Shown piece after piece: positions 36,182 through 44,454 of a DNA stretch of 64,000 nt. The notes under the pieces are model-generated. The model saw only the letters and a list, made by a program, of their open reading frames with translations. It did no database searches and was not told the DNA's origin. Each line of letters starts with the position of its first letter. The first letter of the stretch is position 1. Both the position numbers and the translations under genes were made by a program. The DNA comes from Halovenus aranensis (GTDB taxonomy: Archaea > Halobacteriota > Halobacteria > Halobacteriales > Haloarculaceae), in contig NZ_FNFC01000010.1 in the NCBI RefSeq assembly GCF_900100385.1, positions 1 to 64,000 of the forward strand, written 5' to 3'.

Positions 36182-36301
36182 ATGAACACGGTCATCGTCG
36201 TCTCGGTCCTCGCGCTCATCCTGCTGTTCGTCTTTTTCGTCTTCCTGCTGATACGGCGGAGCGCACAGGGATTCAAAGAGGGCATGGAACAGGGCCGCTG
36301 A
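36182..36301 (+). CDS. 39-residue single-pass membrane microprotein
   Basis: A short gene from ATG 36182 encoding one transmembrane helix (VVSVLALILLFVFFVFLLI) followed by a basic RR and a polar, Gly/Glu tail ending MEQGR. Codon use matches the genome. It diverges from the pseudokinase-propeller gene with 111 nt between starts. Similar tiny proteins recur in haloarchaea (possibly the family called DUF7859). Function unknown. Confidence 0.7.
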   Translation: MNTVIVVSVLALILLFVFFVFLLIRRSAQGFKEGMEQGR

Positions 36302-36451
36302 ACGCCGCGGCGTGGCTATCACAACTTGTCGTGTCGTCGTTCTGACGCTGATGTGATGTCTTGGTTATATTTGATGCCATCGAGCGCTATCCTCTCGGCG
36401 AGGACGACGCCGGGCCAACCTCGGTATTCCGGTCGATTTTACAATAGGTTT

Positions 36452-36458
36452 TATTTAA
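36452..36458 (+). promoter_or_regulatory. TATA box of the binding-protein gene
   Basis: TATTTAA inside an A/T-rich run, centred 29 nt before the ATG at 36484. It supports MHKKRRRD as the N terminus over the upstream in-frame Met. Confidence 0.55.
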
Positions 36459-36483
36459 CCCGGTGTGCTATAGTCTTTCAGGC

Positions 36484-37791
36484 ATGCACAAAAAACGACG
36501 GCGTGACTTACTCAAAGGCATTGGGGCAGCAGGCACTATCGGCTTAGCAGGCTGTATCGGCGGCGGTGACGACGGCGACGATGGAGACGACGGCGGCGAC
36601 AGCGACGGCGGCGACGGTGACGGCAGCGACGGTGACGGTGGTGACGGCGGTGACGTCGAGACTCGCGAGATAATGTACGGCGTGTTGATGCCCGAGACCG
36701 GTGACCTCGGCTCACTCGGTGGGCCGATTGGCGACGGTGCCAGACTCGTTGCCCGGCAACTCGAAAGCGAGACCGACTTCAGCTTCGACGTCAGCTCCAG
36801 CGACACCCAGACCAACCCACAGACCGGTATCAGCGAGGCGAACTCGCTCGTCGACGCCGGTTATCCCGCTGTCGTTGGCTCGGCGTCTTCGAACGTCAAC
36901 CTCCAGGTAACCCGACAGTCGTTCATCCCGAACGAAGTCGTCGGTATCTCGCCGTCGTCGACCGCACCGGCGGTTACCCAACTCGACGACAACGGGTACA
37001 TCTTCAGGACGGCCCCATCCGACGCGTTACAGGGCCCCGTTATCGCGCAGGTCGCAGTCGAGGAGTTCGACGCCAGTACTGTCTCGACGATGTTCCTCAA
37101 CGACAACTACGGGCAGGCCCTCGAAGAGTCGTTCGTCGAGGCATTCAGAAACGAGCACGACGGTGAGGCGCTCGAACGTGTCTCCTTCGAGCCAGAACAG
37201 GCCTCGTATGCCTCACAGCTGGACACGGCGATGAGCGCCGACCCTGACTTCCTGTGGATTGTTGGCTTCCCACAGTCGGGTATCCAACTGTTCCGTGACT
37301 TTTATAACAGTTTCAGTGAGGACTTCCCGATTATCGTTCCGGACGGTCTTATCGACGATACGCTCCCCGGCGAGGTCGGCAACCCGATGACAAACGTCTG
37401 GGGGACCGCTCCGGCGGCCGGCGGCGCCGGCGCAGAGCGGTTCGCTGAGCTCTATCAACAGGAGTGGGACCGTGAACCGGGCGTGTTCAACGCCCACGCG
37501 TACGACGCCGCCGCCTGTGTCGTCCTTGCAAACGCTCGGGCCGGCGAGAACGACGGCACCGCAATCCGTGATAACATGCGTGAAGTCGCCAACCCACCGG
37601 GAACGGAGATTACCGCAGACAACCTCGCGGAGGGGCTCCGAATGGCCGCCGCCGGCGAGGAAATCCAGTACACCGGCGCGTCGTCGGCAGTAGACTTCGA
37701 CGAGAACGGCGACATGAAGGCTGTCTCCTACGACGTCCTCCGGTACCAGGACGGCGAGGCACAGGTCCAACGAACTATCGACTTCAGCTAA
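36484..37791 (+). CDS. Branched-chain amino-acid-type ABC substrate-binding lipoprotein
   Basis: A 435-residue lipoprotein. KKRRRD with lipobox LAGC is a Tat-type lipoprotein signal. A long Gly/Asp/Ser linker (GGDDGDDGDDGG pattern) to about residue 60 precedes a type 1 periplasmic-binding fold (YGVLMPETGDLGSLG; VVGSASSN; FLNDNYGQALEESF). Relatives bind Leu/Ile/Val, amides or urea. No ATPase or permease gene lies within 15 kb on either side, so it is an orphan here. A Tat-exported solute receptor for chemotaxis or signalling is another possibility. Confidence 0.88.
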   Translation: MHKKRRRDLLKGIGAAGTIGLAGCIGGGDDGDDGDDGGDSDGGDGDGSDGDGGDGGDVETREIMYGVLMPETGDLGSLGGPIGDGARLVARQLESETDFSFDVSSSDTQTNPQTGISEANSLVDAGYPAVVGSASSNVNLQVTRQSFIPNEVVGISPSSTAPAVTQLDDNGYIFRTAPSDALQGPVIAQVAVEEFDASTVSTMFLNDNYGQALEESFVEAFRNEHDGEALERVSFEPEQASYASQLDTAMSADPDFLWIVGFPQSGIQLFRDFYNSFSEDFPIIVPDGLIDDTLPGEVGNPMTNVWGTAPAAGGAGAERFAELYQQEWDREPGVFNAHAYDAAACVVLANARAGENDGTAIRDNMREVANPPGTEITADNLAEGLRMAAAGEEIQYTGASSAVDFDENGDMKAVSYDVLRYQDGEAQVQRTIDFS

Positions 37792-37967
37792 CGACCGCCA
37801 CCGACTCGCTTTTTATCAATTTATATAGTGAACCTGTCTATTAGCCTTCTGCTTCCGAGGCTAACTCGGCCGTGTCGAGACGGGTGCTATGTGGCGAGTT
37901 TCTTCGAGACACAGACCAGTTGCGCGATACCGAACCGCTAAAGACCGTGCACCCGCCACTACAAATA

Positions 37968-38924
37968 ATGACACGTCTGGGTACGGCGCGTGCCGACCCT
38001 GGGGAGATGGCCACCGGTGAACTGGACGTCGGCGAGGCCCGCGACGGCAGCACGGTGTCGCTGCCCGTAGCGGTCGTCAACGGCACGAGCACGGGGAAGA
38101 CACTCTACATGCAGGCCGCAAGCGACGGCGACGAACTCAACGGCGTCGGCGCCCTCCAGCGGGTCGTTCCACGACTCGACCCGCGGGAACTCTCGGGGAC
38201 GATTCTGATTGTCGGCGTCGCCAACTACCACGCCTTCCAGCGCGGCGAGCACCGAAATCCAATCGACGATACGAAACTCAACCGGACCTATCCCGGTGAC
38301 GAGAACGGCACCTCGACCGAACGCATCGCCGCGGCGACGTTCGGTGCTGCCCGCCGGGCTGACCTGATTGTCGACCTGCATCAGGGCTCGACCTCGCGGA
38401 TGATAAACGAGGTGCGCGTCAGGTGTGGGCGGCGCCACCGGCTCCACGACGACTGTCTCGAACTCGCCAAGGTGTTTGGCTGTGGACACATCCTCGACCA
38501 GAAAGGCCCCGACGGCCAGCTCGCCCGTGTCGGTCCCGACGAAGGGATTCCGACTGTCGACCCGGAACTCGGCGGCGCCGTCGGGTTCGACGAGGAGAGC
38601 GTCCAGTACGGAGTCGAAGGGGTATTTAACGTCCTCCGGTATTACGACTTCCTCGACGGGCACGTCACGATGCGCTCACAGACCCGCGCCAGCGGGTTCG
38701 AACAGTACGGCTCACCCGTCGGCGGTATCGTCGACTTCCAGGTCGAACTCGGTGAGACGGTCTCGCGCGGGACGACGCTGTTTACCGTGACCGACGTCTT
38801 CGGAACCGTCAAGGCGGACATCACCGCCGATACCTCGGGCATCCTCTGGCGGACCCGGCGCCGCCCACCGGTCGCCTCCGGCGAGTACGTCTGTTCTGTC
38901 GGGACGGATATCGACACGTACTGA
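37968..38924 (+). CDS. Succinylglutamate desuccinylase/aspartoacylase-like deacylase
   Basis: A 318-residue M14-like zinc hydrolase of the AstE/AspA superfamily. In the first zinc motif, normally HGxE, this protein reads SDGDE (52-56), so Asp53 takes the His place while Glu56 is kept. The second His ligand in DLHQG (136-140) and the NRTYPG loop (residues 105-110) are present. A C-terminal beta domain follows (GGIVDFQVELGETVSRG). The substrate is unknown; DoeB-type ectoine degradation is one family role, but no other ectoine gene is nearby. Confidence 0.82.
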   Translation: MTRLGTARADPGEMATGELDVGEARDGSTVSLPVAVVNGTSTGKTLYMQAASDGDELNGVGALQRVVPRLDPRELSGTILIVGVANYHAFQRGEHRNPIDDTKLNRTYPGDENGTSTERIAAATFGAARRADLIVDLHQGSTSRMINEVRVRCGRRHRLHDDCLELAKVFGCGHILDQKGPDGQLARVGPDEGIPTVDPELGGAVGFDEESVQYGVEGVFNVLRYYDFLDGHVTMRSQTRASGFEQYGSPVGGIVDFQVELGETVSRGTTLFTVTDVFGTVKADITADTSGILWRTRRRPPVASGEYVCSVGTDIDTY

Positions 38925-39007
38925 TCGCAATTGCGCGGCTGTCTCGATTCCAATAGCCGCTACGAGTTCGGTACGCATTTTATGTCCGTTCGGGCGTTAT
39001 CGCGAGT

Positions 39008-39568
39008 ATGGACTGGCAGTCGGTAGTTCGCTCCCGCCGGGCGATTGCGGTCTCTCTGTGTCTCCTCGTCGGAAGCGTCGCCGGGGTCGCGTTCGTCGGC
39101 GCAAACGGCATTCCGGGCGAGGACCGGCTCCCGGCGTGGGACCGAGTCTATCCGTCTCTGGAACTCGACGAGGGGACGACCGAGACGCTCGTCCACGAGA
39201 AGGTAAACGACGCCCGCGCCGGGAGCAACCTGACACGACTGTCGAGAAATGACACCCTCAGCGCCGTCGCGCGCAACCACAGCCGAGATATGGCCGAGCG
39301 CGGCTTTTTCAACCACACGACTCCCGATGGTGTCGGCCCGAGCCAGCGGGTCGACCGCGCCGGGGTAGCCTGCCAGGCGGTCAGCGAGAATATTATCCGT
39401 TTACCACGACAGAACCACGAGGAGCCACTGGCAGAGACGGCCGTCGAATCGTGGCTCGAATCTGCGGGACACCTGATGAATATCGTGGCCGAGAACTGGT
39501 CACGAACAGGTGTCGGCGTCGTCGCCGACGAGGATACGGTCTACATCACGCAGGTATTCTGTTCGTAG
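39008..39568 (+). CDS. Membrane-anchored CAP/SCP domain protein
   Basis: A 186-residue protein with an N-terminal transmembrane anchor (AIAVSLCLLVGSVAGVAFV) and a CAP domain outside. The domain shows NHSRDMAERGFFNHTTPDG, SENI, and SAGHLMNIVAENWSRTGVGV, the usual CAP motifs with His and Glu of the central cleft. Two Cys (in VACQAV and at the C terminus) may pair outside the cell. CAP proteins bind lipids or act as proteases in other groups; the role in archaea is unknown. Confidence 0.87.
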   Translation: MDWQSVVRSRRAIAVSLCLLVGSVAGVAFVGANGIPGEDRLPAWDRVYPSLELDEGTTETLVHEKVNDARAGSNLTRLSRNDTLSAVARNHSRDMAERGFFNHTTPDGVGPSQRVDRAGVACQAVSENIIRLPRQNHEEPLAETAVESWLESAGHLMNIVAENWSRTGVGVVADEDTVYITQVFCS

Positions 39569-39610
39569 ACGGGAACGGTACGTCTTTAGGCGGCCACGCA
39601 AAGATGGAAT

Positions 39611-39784
39611 ATGGAAACCTGGCGACTGTTCGCCTGGACGACCGGGCTGTTGCTCATCTGGGGAACCTTGGTGTCGGTGCTCGGTTACGACCTCTCGCCG
39701 GTCTCTATCGTCTTCGCAGCGGCGTTCGGGATGCTGGGGTTTTACCTGAGCAACAGGCTGACCGACAGATTGAACGACGAGTAA
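39611..39784 (+). CDS. 57-residue two-pass membrane microprotein
   Basis: A short gene from ATG 39611 to TAA encoding two hydrophobic helices (FAWTTGLLLIWGTLVSVLGY and VSIVFAAAFGMLGFYL) and a charged tail (NRLTDRLNDE). It lies 42 nt after the CAP gene on the same strand and converges on another small membrane protein. No family recognised. Confidence 0.62.
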   Translation: METWRLFAWTTGLLLIWGTLVSVLGYDLSPVSIVFAAAFGMLGFYLSNRLTDRLNDE

Positions 39785-39800
39785 AACGCGACGCGGCCCT

Positions 39801-40058
39801 TCAAATCGAGTCTTTGACGTACTTCGCCTTGCTGAAGCTGTACGTGGCGTAGCTGGTGTACGCAACGAAAAACAGCGTTGTGATGGCGCCAGTGATGATG
39901 CCAAACGTGACGTCACCAGCGCCGACGGTGTCGTGAACCGTCCCGAATGCGATGGTCGTGACTGTGCCAACGATGTACGAAAGCGGCACCGACACCGTCG
40001 CTGCGAGCCCAGCAACGATGAACGCGAACAGGAGCGGTTTCTTGCTGTCGTCAATCAT
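39801..40058 (-). CDS. Small membrane protein
   Basis: An 85-residue protein with about two transmembrane segments (LLFAFIVAGLAATVSVPLSYIVG and FGIITGAITTLFFVAYTSYATY) and a Lys-rich C-terminal tail (SKAKYVKDSI). A TATA-like TTCTATAAA lies near 40081-40089 on the minus strand, a leaderless distance from the ATG. Its lower acidity is typical for a membrane protein. Function unknown. Confidence 0.7.
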   Translation of the reverse strand: MIDDSKKPLLFAFIVAGLAATVSVPLSYIVGTVTTIAFGTVHDTVGAGDVTFGIITGAITTLFFVAYTSYATYSFSKAKYVKDSI

Positions 40059-40179
40059 CGTTTGTATCTCTGCAGCACTGGTTTATAGAACTGTCGAAGC
40101 CAGCGACGTCCCTGTCTATGTACCTTGTGTGAGTGTGTCACCCACAATAATATCACTGCCTATCACTAAGCTGGCCTGT

Positions 40180-40560
40180 ATGAGAAAAGACGGGGAACAC
40201 TGGAGCCTCGAGTTCGTAGACGGAGTCGTCGTCGGTCACTTCGGTCAGGAGATGCCGCTCGAAGCCTTCGAAACCGAAGCGTATCCAGCCTTCGAGGCGA
40301 TAATCGGCGAGCACAAAGACGACATCGTGGGAACGGCCGACCTTGTCGAGGTCGACGACAGGCTCGGAAACGATGTCCTCGAGGTCTGGGAACAGGCAGC
40401 ACAGGAGTCCTCACAGCTGCCAAACTACGAACGCGGTGCGCTGGTCGCGGATGGTCTCAAACGGTTCGCACTCCAGAACAAGCTCGATGTTCCGGACGCA
40501 GAAATCAAGGCGTTCGAAGACCTCGATACGGCAATCGAGTGGGCACGGGGCGGCCGTTGA
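40180..40560 (+). CDS. Hypothetical 126-residue protein
   Basis: A soluble acidic protein (begins MRKDGEHWSLEF). A beta-hairpin start, then alternating helices, and a WEQAAQ helix are visible; the layout is loosely reminiscent of SpoIIAA/STAS-like domains but I cannot confirm it. A TATA-like AATAATATC at about 40146-40154 lies a leaderless distance before the ATG at 40180. It converges on the DUF3179 gene. Confidence 0.68.
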   Translation: MRKDGEHWSLEFVDGVVVGHFGQEMPLEAFETEAYPAFEAIIGEHKDDIVGTADLVEVDDRLGNDVLEVWEQAAQESSQLPNYERGALVADGLKRFALQNKLDVPDAEIKAFEDLDTAIEWARGGR

Positions 40561-40593
40561 CGACGCCTCCTCACAGCCGCGACGCCGACGCGC

Positions 40594-41526
40594 TCAGTAA
40601 AACGCTGCCGGGCCGTGGTCGTCTTGCCATGTGAACGCGAACAGCCGCCGGGCGGGGGCCCGTTCGAGCTGGCGACCGTCGGCGGCGACGCCGGTGGCCG
40701 GGTCCCACGTCGTGCCGTCGGCACCGAGTCGGCCGTCGACAACTGCGAAGTCGTAGCCGGGGTCCTCGAACGCGTGGAGGCCGTCGGCGGCGGTGACCAC
40801 CACGTCCATATCGCCGACTGTGTCGGTGACGACACCGCCCTCAGCGCGGAGGCGCGGCTCGGGGTAGCCGACGGACTCACCGCCGTGTTCGATTCCCAGT
40901 ACCAGCGTCTTCGGGCTGACATCCTCGCGGTCCCAAGAGCGCCCCTCGCCGGTGCGGTGTGCCTTCAGGCCGAACTCGTCTATCTCGAAGTACTCTTCGT
41001 AAGGGTCGTCGGTGTAATCGACCGGGGCCGGCTGGTCGTCGTCGCTGGCTGCCTCGCTTTTGATGTCTGGTGGCTGGAGTACGACACCGTCTGGATACTC
41101 CACACAGAACCGCTCCCACGTGATGATGCCCGCCGGCCGGACGGCCAACTCCGTCCCTTCGAAGGTGCCAGAGAGGCACTCGCCCCGGGACTGCTTCCAC
41201 TCGGAGTCGGTTTCGCGGTCGTACATTACGAGGTCGTCGTCGGCGAGTTTCCCCGAGACACCGAAGGTCAGCACCCGCTCGCCGACGGTCCGCTCGTAGA
41301 CGACGCCACTGGCACAGAGGGGACACCACGTCACCGCTACCGGGTCGCCGTCGATGCGGTCATTGACGATTTCGTGGAAGTTGAGGATGCGAATCGGGTA
41401 CGCCTTCGGGGGGTCCCCGTCGAGGACGAGGACCTCGTCGTCTGCACCGCCGACGAACTTCTCGCCGAACACGGGGTCATCGATGCTCGGAATGGCGTCT
41501 TTCTCGAGGACGTCTACGACGTTCAT
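40594..41526 (-). CDS. DUF3179 domain protein
   Basis: A 310-residue protein. The DUF3179 core is clear: NFHEIVND, then VTWCPLCASGVVYER with its Cys pair, TFGVSGKLADDDLVMYDRETDSEW, and a later TWERFC segment. I chose the ATG at 41526 because the upstream frame shows no domain. There is no signal peptide. The WCPLC pattern could be a redox or metal site, but the family's activity is unknown. The neighbour to the right is a VOC protein on the same strand, 64 nt away. Confidence 0.85.
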   Translation of the reverse strand: MNVVDVLEKDAIPSIDDPVFGEKFVGGADDEVLVLDGDPPKAYPIRILNFHEIVNDRIDGDPVAVTWCPLCASGVVYERTVGERVLTFGVSGKLADDDLVMYDRETDSEWKQSRGECLSGTFEGTELAVRPAGIITWERFCVEYPDGVVLQPPDIKSEAASDDDQPAPVDYTDDPYEEYFEIDEFGLKAHRTGEGRSWDREDVSPKTLVLGIEHGGESVGYPEPRLRAEGGVVTDTVGDMDVVVTAADGLHAFEDPGYDFAVVDGRLGADGTTWDPATGVAADGRQLERAPARRLFAFTWQDDHGPAAFY

Positions 41527-41590
41527 GGAGTTGGATTCACCTGTCTCAGGTAAGAATGTGTGCTGTGTGTGTGGCTCCGGAGACAGACCA

Positions 41591-41989
41591 CTAGTGGAGT
41601 TTGAGTTCGACCCGACGGCCGTCGGGGTCACGGACGTAGGCCGCCCACGCCCGGCCGTAGGCACCGTATCGCTTGTAGGGTTCGCCGTCCTCGACCTCGA
41701 CGCCGTGGTTTCGGAGGTCGGCCAGCATGTCGTCGAGTTCCTCCCGAGCGTCTACCGTCTCAGAGCGCACCAGCAGACAGAGGTGTTCGCCGCCGACCTC
41801 CACATCGTCGTCGGTCGGCACGAGGTGGATGTGTCGTCCACCGGCGACGACCGCGACGTAGGGAACCTCGCCCGCCTCGTAGCGGTCGCGGTCCCGGACC
41901 GGCAACCCCAACTGGTCGTGGTAGAACGACAGCGCGCGGTCGATGTCCGTCACCCGAATCGCCATATGGTCAATGTCGACAACGTCCAT
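41591..41989 (-). CDS. VOC family protein
   Basis: A 132-residue single VOC domain: IDHMAIRVTDIDRALSFYHDQLGLPV at the N terminus, HIHLVPTD in the middle, HLCLLVRSET at the start of the second module and YVRDPDGRRVELK at the end. His and Glu positions fit a metal-dependent lyase, isomerase or dioxygenase. It lies upstream of DUF3179 on the same strand and may be co-transcribed with it. Confidence 0.87.
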   Translation of the reverse strand: MDVVDIDHMAIRVTDIDRALSFYHDQLGLPVRDRDRYEAGEVPYVAVVAGGRHIHLVPTDDDVEVGGEHLCLLVRSETVDAREELDDMLADLRNHGVEVEDGEPYKRYGAYGRAWAAYVRDPDGRRVELKLH

Positions 41990-42073
41990 ACTCCCGGTTG
42001 GGGCCTGCGAGACTTATATTGGGGCACGCGAGAGAAACCAGATATTTCAGCCTCGGGTGACGACAGACGAACT

Positions 42074-43237
42074 ATGCCCTCCTACACACGCCGGCAGGCA
42101 CTCGCGGGTATCGTCGCGACCAGTATCGCTGGCTGTCTCTCCCGTCCCACGGGGACCGGCTCGCTGGACGACCTCGACGGGTCGTGGCCGGTCGCTGGCG
42201 GCAACGTAGGGCACTCGCGCACTGTCTCCGGAGTACCGAGCAACCCGGAGACGGTGTGGACGACAGAGCTACCGGACACCCGCTCGGTTGGCACCCCCGC
42301 AATCGTCGACGGCCAGGTGTACGTCCCGGTCGATTCGGTCTCCGAACAGGCGCGACACCGCTATGGGATACACGCTCTCTCAGGAGAAACCGGTACGGAG
42401 CGCTGGCAGGTCCCGCTCCGAGCAGAGCCAAACGGGCCGCCGGCAGTCACGGCAGGACGCATCCTCGCCAGCGGCAAGCGAAGCACTGAGCGAGGCCGAC
42501 TGGTCGCCTTCAGTGAGCCACACGGCGAGGAGGAGTGGCTGTACGATGTCGACGCCCGTGTGACCGCACCACCTACCTTCGACGTGACGACAGTGTTTCT
42601 CCCGGACTGGAGCGGGACTGTCCACGCGCTGTCGGCGGTCGACGGCTCGGTTCGGTGGGCTCGTCGCGTCGGCACCGCGGCCGGACAACGGACCTTCCCG
42701 CACGCGGCGGCAGTCGAAAACGGGCGACTGTATCTGGGGTCGAGTTCGGGCCAGACCGGCGTCGTCGCGGTCGACGCCGAAACCGGCGAGACCGACTGGT
42801 CGCGGTCGACGCCACGGGTGACCGCCGGCCCGGTCGTTCACGACGGGCTCGTGGTGGCACAGACCGGCTCGGTCGTCCGGGCCTTCGATACCGACGGCGG
42901 CGAGCTGTGGGCGGTGTCTCTGCCAAACCAGACGCCGCGCCGGCTACAGTCGGCTGTCGACGACAGCCACGTCTACGTCACCAGAGGCGCGACGACGTAC
43001 GCGCTCACACGAGAGGGCAAACAAGATTGGACCTACGACCACAACGCCGCGGCGAAGCGCCCACCGACGGTCGCCGGAGACGCAGTGCTCGTCCCCGAAG
43101 ACGACGCGATAACCGCCATCGACCGGACCGACGGGACGACACTGTGGCAGACGAAAACAGACGGGCAGGCCACACTCGTCACGGCGTCGAACGCCCTCCT
43201 CACAAGCAACTCCAGCACGGTGACCGCGCGCGGGTAA
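42074..43237 (+). CDS. Tat lipoprotein with PQQ-like beta-propeller (second copy type)
   Basis: A 387-residue exported propeller. RRQALAG and lipobox IAGC in the first 25 residues give a Tat lipoprotein signal. The start at 42074 follows a TATA-like CTTATATT near 42012. Blades of the ALSGETGTERWQVPL, ALSAVDGSVRWARR and AVDAETGETDWSRS kind recur. It resembles in design the lipoprotein at 29261-30463 and the propeller half at 34103-36070, but its sequence is not close enough to call a recent duplicate. Confidence 0.86.
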   Translation: MPSYTRRQALAGIVATSIAGCLSRPTGTGSLDDLDGSWPVAGGNVGHSRTVSGVPSNPETVWTTELPDTRSVGTPAIVDGQVYVPVDSVSEQARHRYGIHALSGETGTERWQVPLRAEPNGPPAVTAGRILASGKRSTERGRLVAFSEPHGEEEWLYDVDARVTAPPTFDVTTVFLPDWSGTVHALSAVDGSVRWARRVGTAAGQRTFPHAAAVENGRLYLGSSSGQTGVVAVDAETGETDWSRSTPRVTAGPVVHDGLVVAQTGSVVRAFDTDGGELWAVSLPNQTPRRLQSAVDDSHVYVTRGATTYALTREGKQDWTYDHNAAAKRPPTVAGDAVLVPEDDAITAIDRTDGTTLWQTKTDGQATLVTASNALLTSNSSTVTARG

Positions 43238-43255
43238 CAGACAGGTCAGAAGACA

Positions 43256-43262
43256 CTTTATC
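43256..43262 (+). promoter_or_regulatory. TATA box of the epimerase gene
   Basis: CTTTATC centred 24 nt before the ATG at 43283, consistent with a leaderless message. Confidence 0.45.
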
Positions 43263-43282
43263 GGCCGCTCACAGGGTCGGAT

Positions 43283-44209
43283 ATGAACCTCAGCGACAAG
43301 CGCCTCGTCGTCACCGGCGGCGCGGGCTTTGTGGGCTCGCATCTCGTCGAGCGACTTCTCAACGAAAACGACGTACTCGTCGTCGATGACTCCTCGAACG
43401 GCGACAAAACAGCAGTTCCAGATGAAGCGACGGTCCTCGAAGGCGACCTGACCGACCCGGACGTGGCCGCCGACGCGATTACAGCCGACGTAGACGGCGT
43501 GTTTCACCTCGCCGCTGCGAAGGCCGTCGATACCGACCGCCCGCGGGCACAGTTCGAGGACAACCAGACGATGACCTACAACGTCCTCGAACGGATGGAC
43601 GAGGTCGGCGTCGACAAACTTGCATTTACCTCCTCCTCGACGGTGTACGGCGAGGCACCGCGACCGACGCCGGAGGATTTCGCGCCCTTAGAGCCAATCA
43701 GCCCCTACGGCGCGGCCAAACTCGCCGAAGAGAGCATTATCTCGACGTATGCCCACAGCCACGGGATTCAGAGCTGGGTGTTCCGGTTTGCAAACATCGT
43801 CGGTCCACGGCTCCGCGGTGCGGTCGTTCCCGACTTTATCGAGAAGCTCCGCGAGGACCCCGAGCGGCTGGTCATCCTCGGCGACGGCCGCCAGGAAAAA
43901 TCATACATGCACATCACGGAGTGTCTCGATGCCATCAGCTTCGCTGTCGAGAACGCGGCCGACGACCTGAACGTCTTCAATCTCGGGACGCGGACCACCA
44001 CTTCGGTCGACCGAATCGCAGATATCGTGGCCGACGAACTCGGTGTCGACCCGACCTACGAACACACCGGCGGCGACCGGGGCTGGACCGGCGACGTACC
44101 ACGGATGCGCCTCTCCGTCGAGAAGCTTGCGGGGCTGGGCTGGGAGCCGTCACAGTCGAGTGACGACGCTGTCCGCCAGGCGACCCGAGAACTCGGCTCT
44201 GAACTGTAA
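43283..44209 (+). CDS. NAD-dependent nucleotide-sugar epimerase/dehydratase
   Basis: A 308-residue extended SDR. The NAD site is TGGAGFVGSHL (11-21), FTSSSTVYG at 115-123 holds the catalytic Thr/Ser, and YGAAK has Tyr142 and Lys146. The C-terminal substrate domain is complete. The family interconverts UDP-glucose/galactose or related sugars for surface glycans and N-glycosylation; no glycosyltransferase is adjacent, so the substrate cannot be named. Confidence 0.9.
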   Translation: MNLSDKRLVVTGGAGFVGSHLVERLLNENDVLVVDDSSNGDKTAVPDEATVLEGDLTDPDVAADAITADVDGVFHLAAAKAVDTDRPRAQFEDNQTMTYNVLERMDEVGVDKLAFTSSSTVYGEAPRPTPEDFAPLEPISPYGAAKLAEESIISTYAHSHGIQSWVFRFANIVGPRLRGAVVPDFIEKLREDPERLVILGDGRQEKSYMHITECLDAISFAVENAADDLNVFNLGTRTTTSVDRIADIVADELGVDPTYEHTGGDRGWTGDVPRMRLSVEKLAGLGWEPSQSSDDAVRQATRELGSEL

Positions 44210-44284
44210 GCCAGTCACTCTGTCACAGTGATTCCGTCCCGGTGGCTGCTCATCAGTGAGATACTGTGTCAATGTAAATGATAA

Positions 44285-44292
44285 CTTTTAAG
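44285..44292 (+). promoter_or_regulatory. TATA box of the CPxCG microprotein gene
   Basis: CTTTTAAG centred about 31 nt before the ATG at 44320, in an otherwise low-G+C patch (44265-44295). Confidence 0.5.
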
Positions 44293-44319
44293 ACGACTGC
44301 TCGCCACCGTACCAGAAAC

Positions 44320-44436
44320 ATGGACGACGTAGGGGGCCGCCTCCGTGACTGCCCCGACTGCGGGCGGACGTTCAACAAGCACATCAACAGCCGCTGTCCG
44401 GCGTGTGAAACAGAACTGGACGACGACTACACGTAG
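44320..44436 (+). CDS. 38-residue CPxCG zinc-finger microprotein
   Basis: A short gene encoding 38 residues with two Cys pairs, Cys11-Cys14 (CPDCG) and Cys26-Cys29 (CPAC), separated by 11 residues (GRTFNKHINSR). Together they form a single zinc ribbon, and an acidic tail ends it. Haloarchaea contain dozens of such proteins and several are linked to biofilm or motility traits. A clear TATA box precedes it. The gene stands alone, convergent with the S9 peptidase. Confidence 0.78.
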   Translation: MDDVGGRLRDCPDCGRTFNKHINSRCPACETELDDDYT

Positions 44437-44454
44437 GTCCGAAGACCAATCTAT

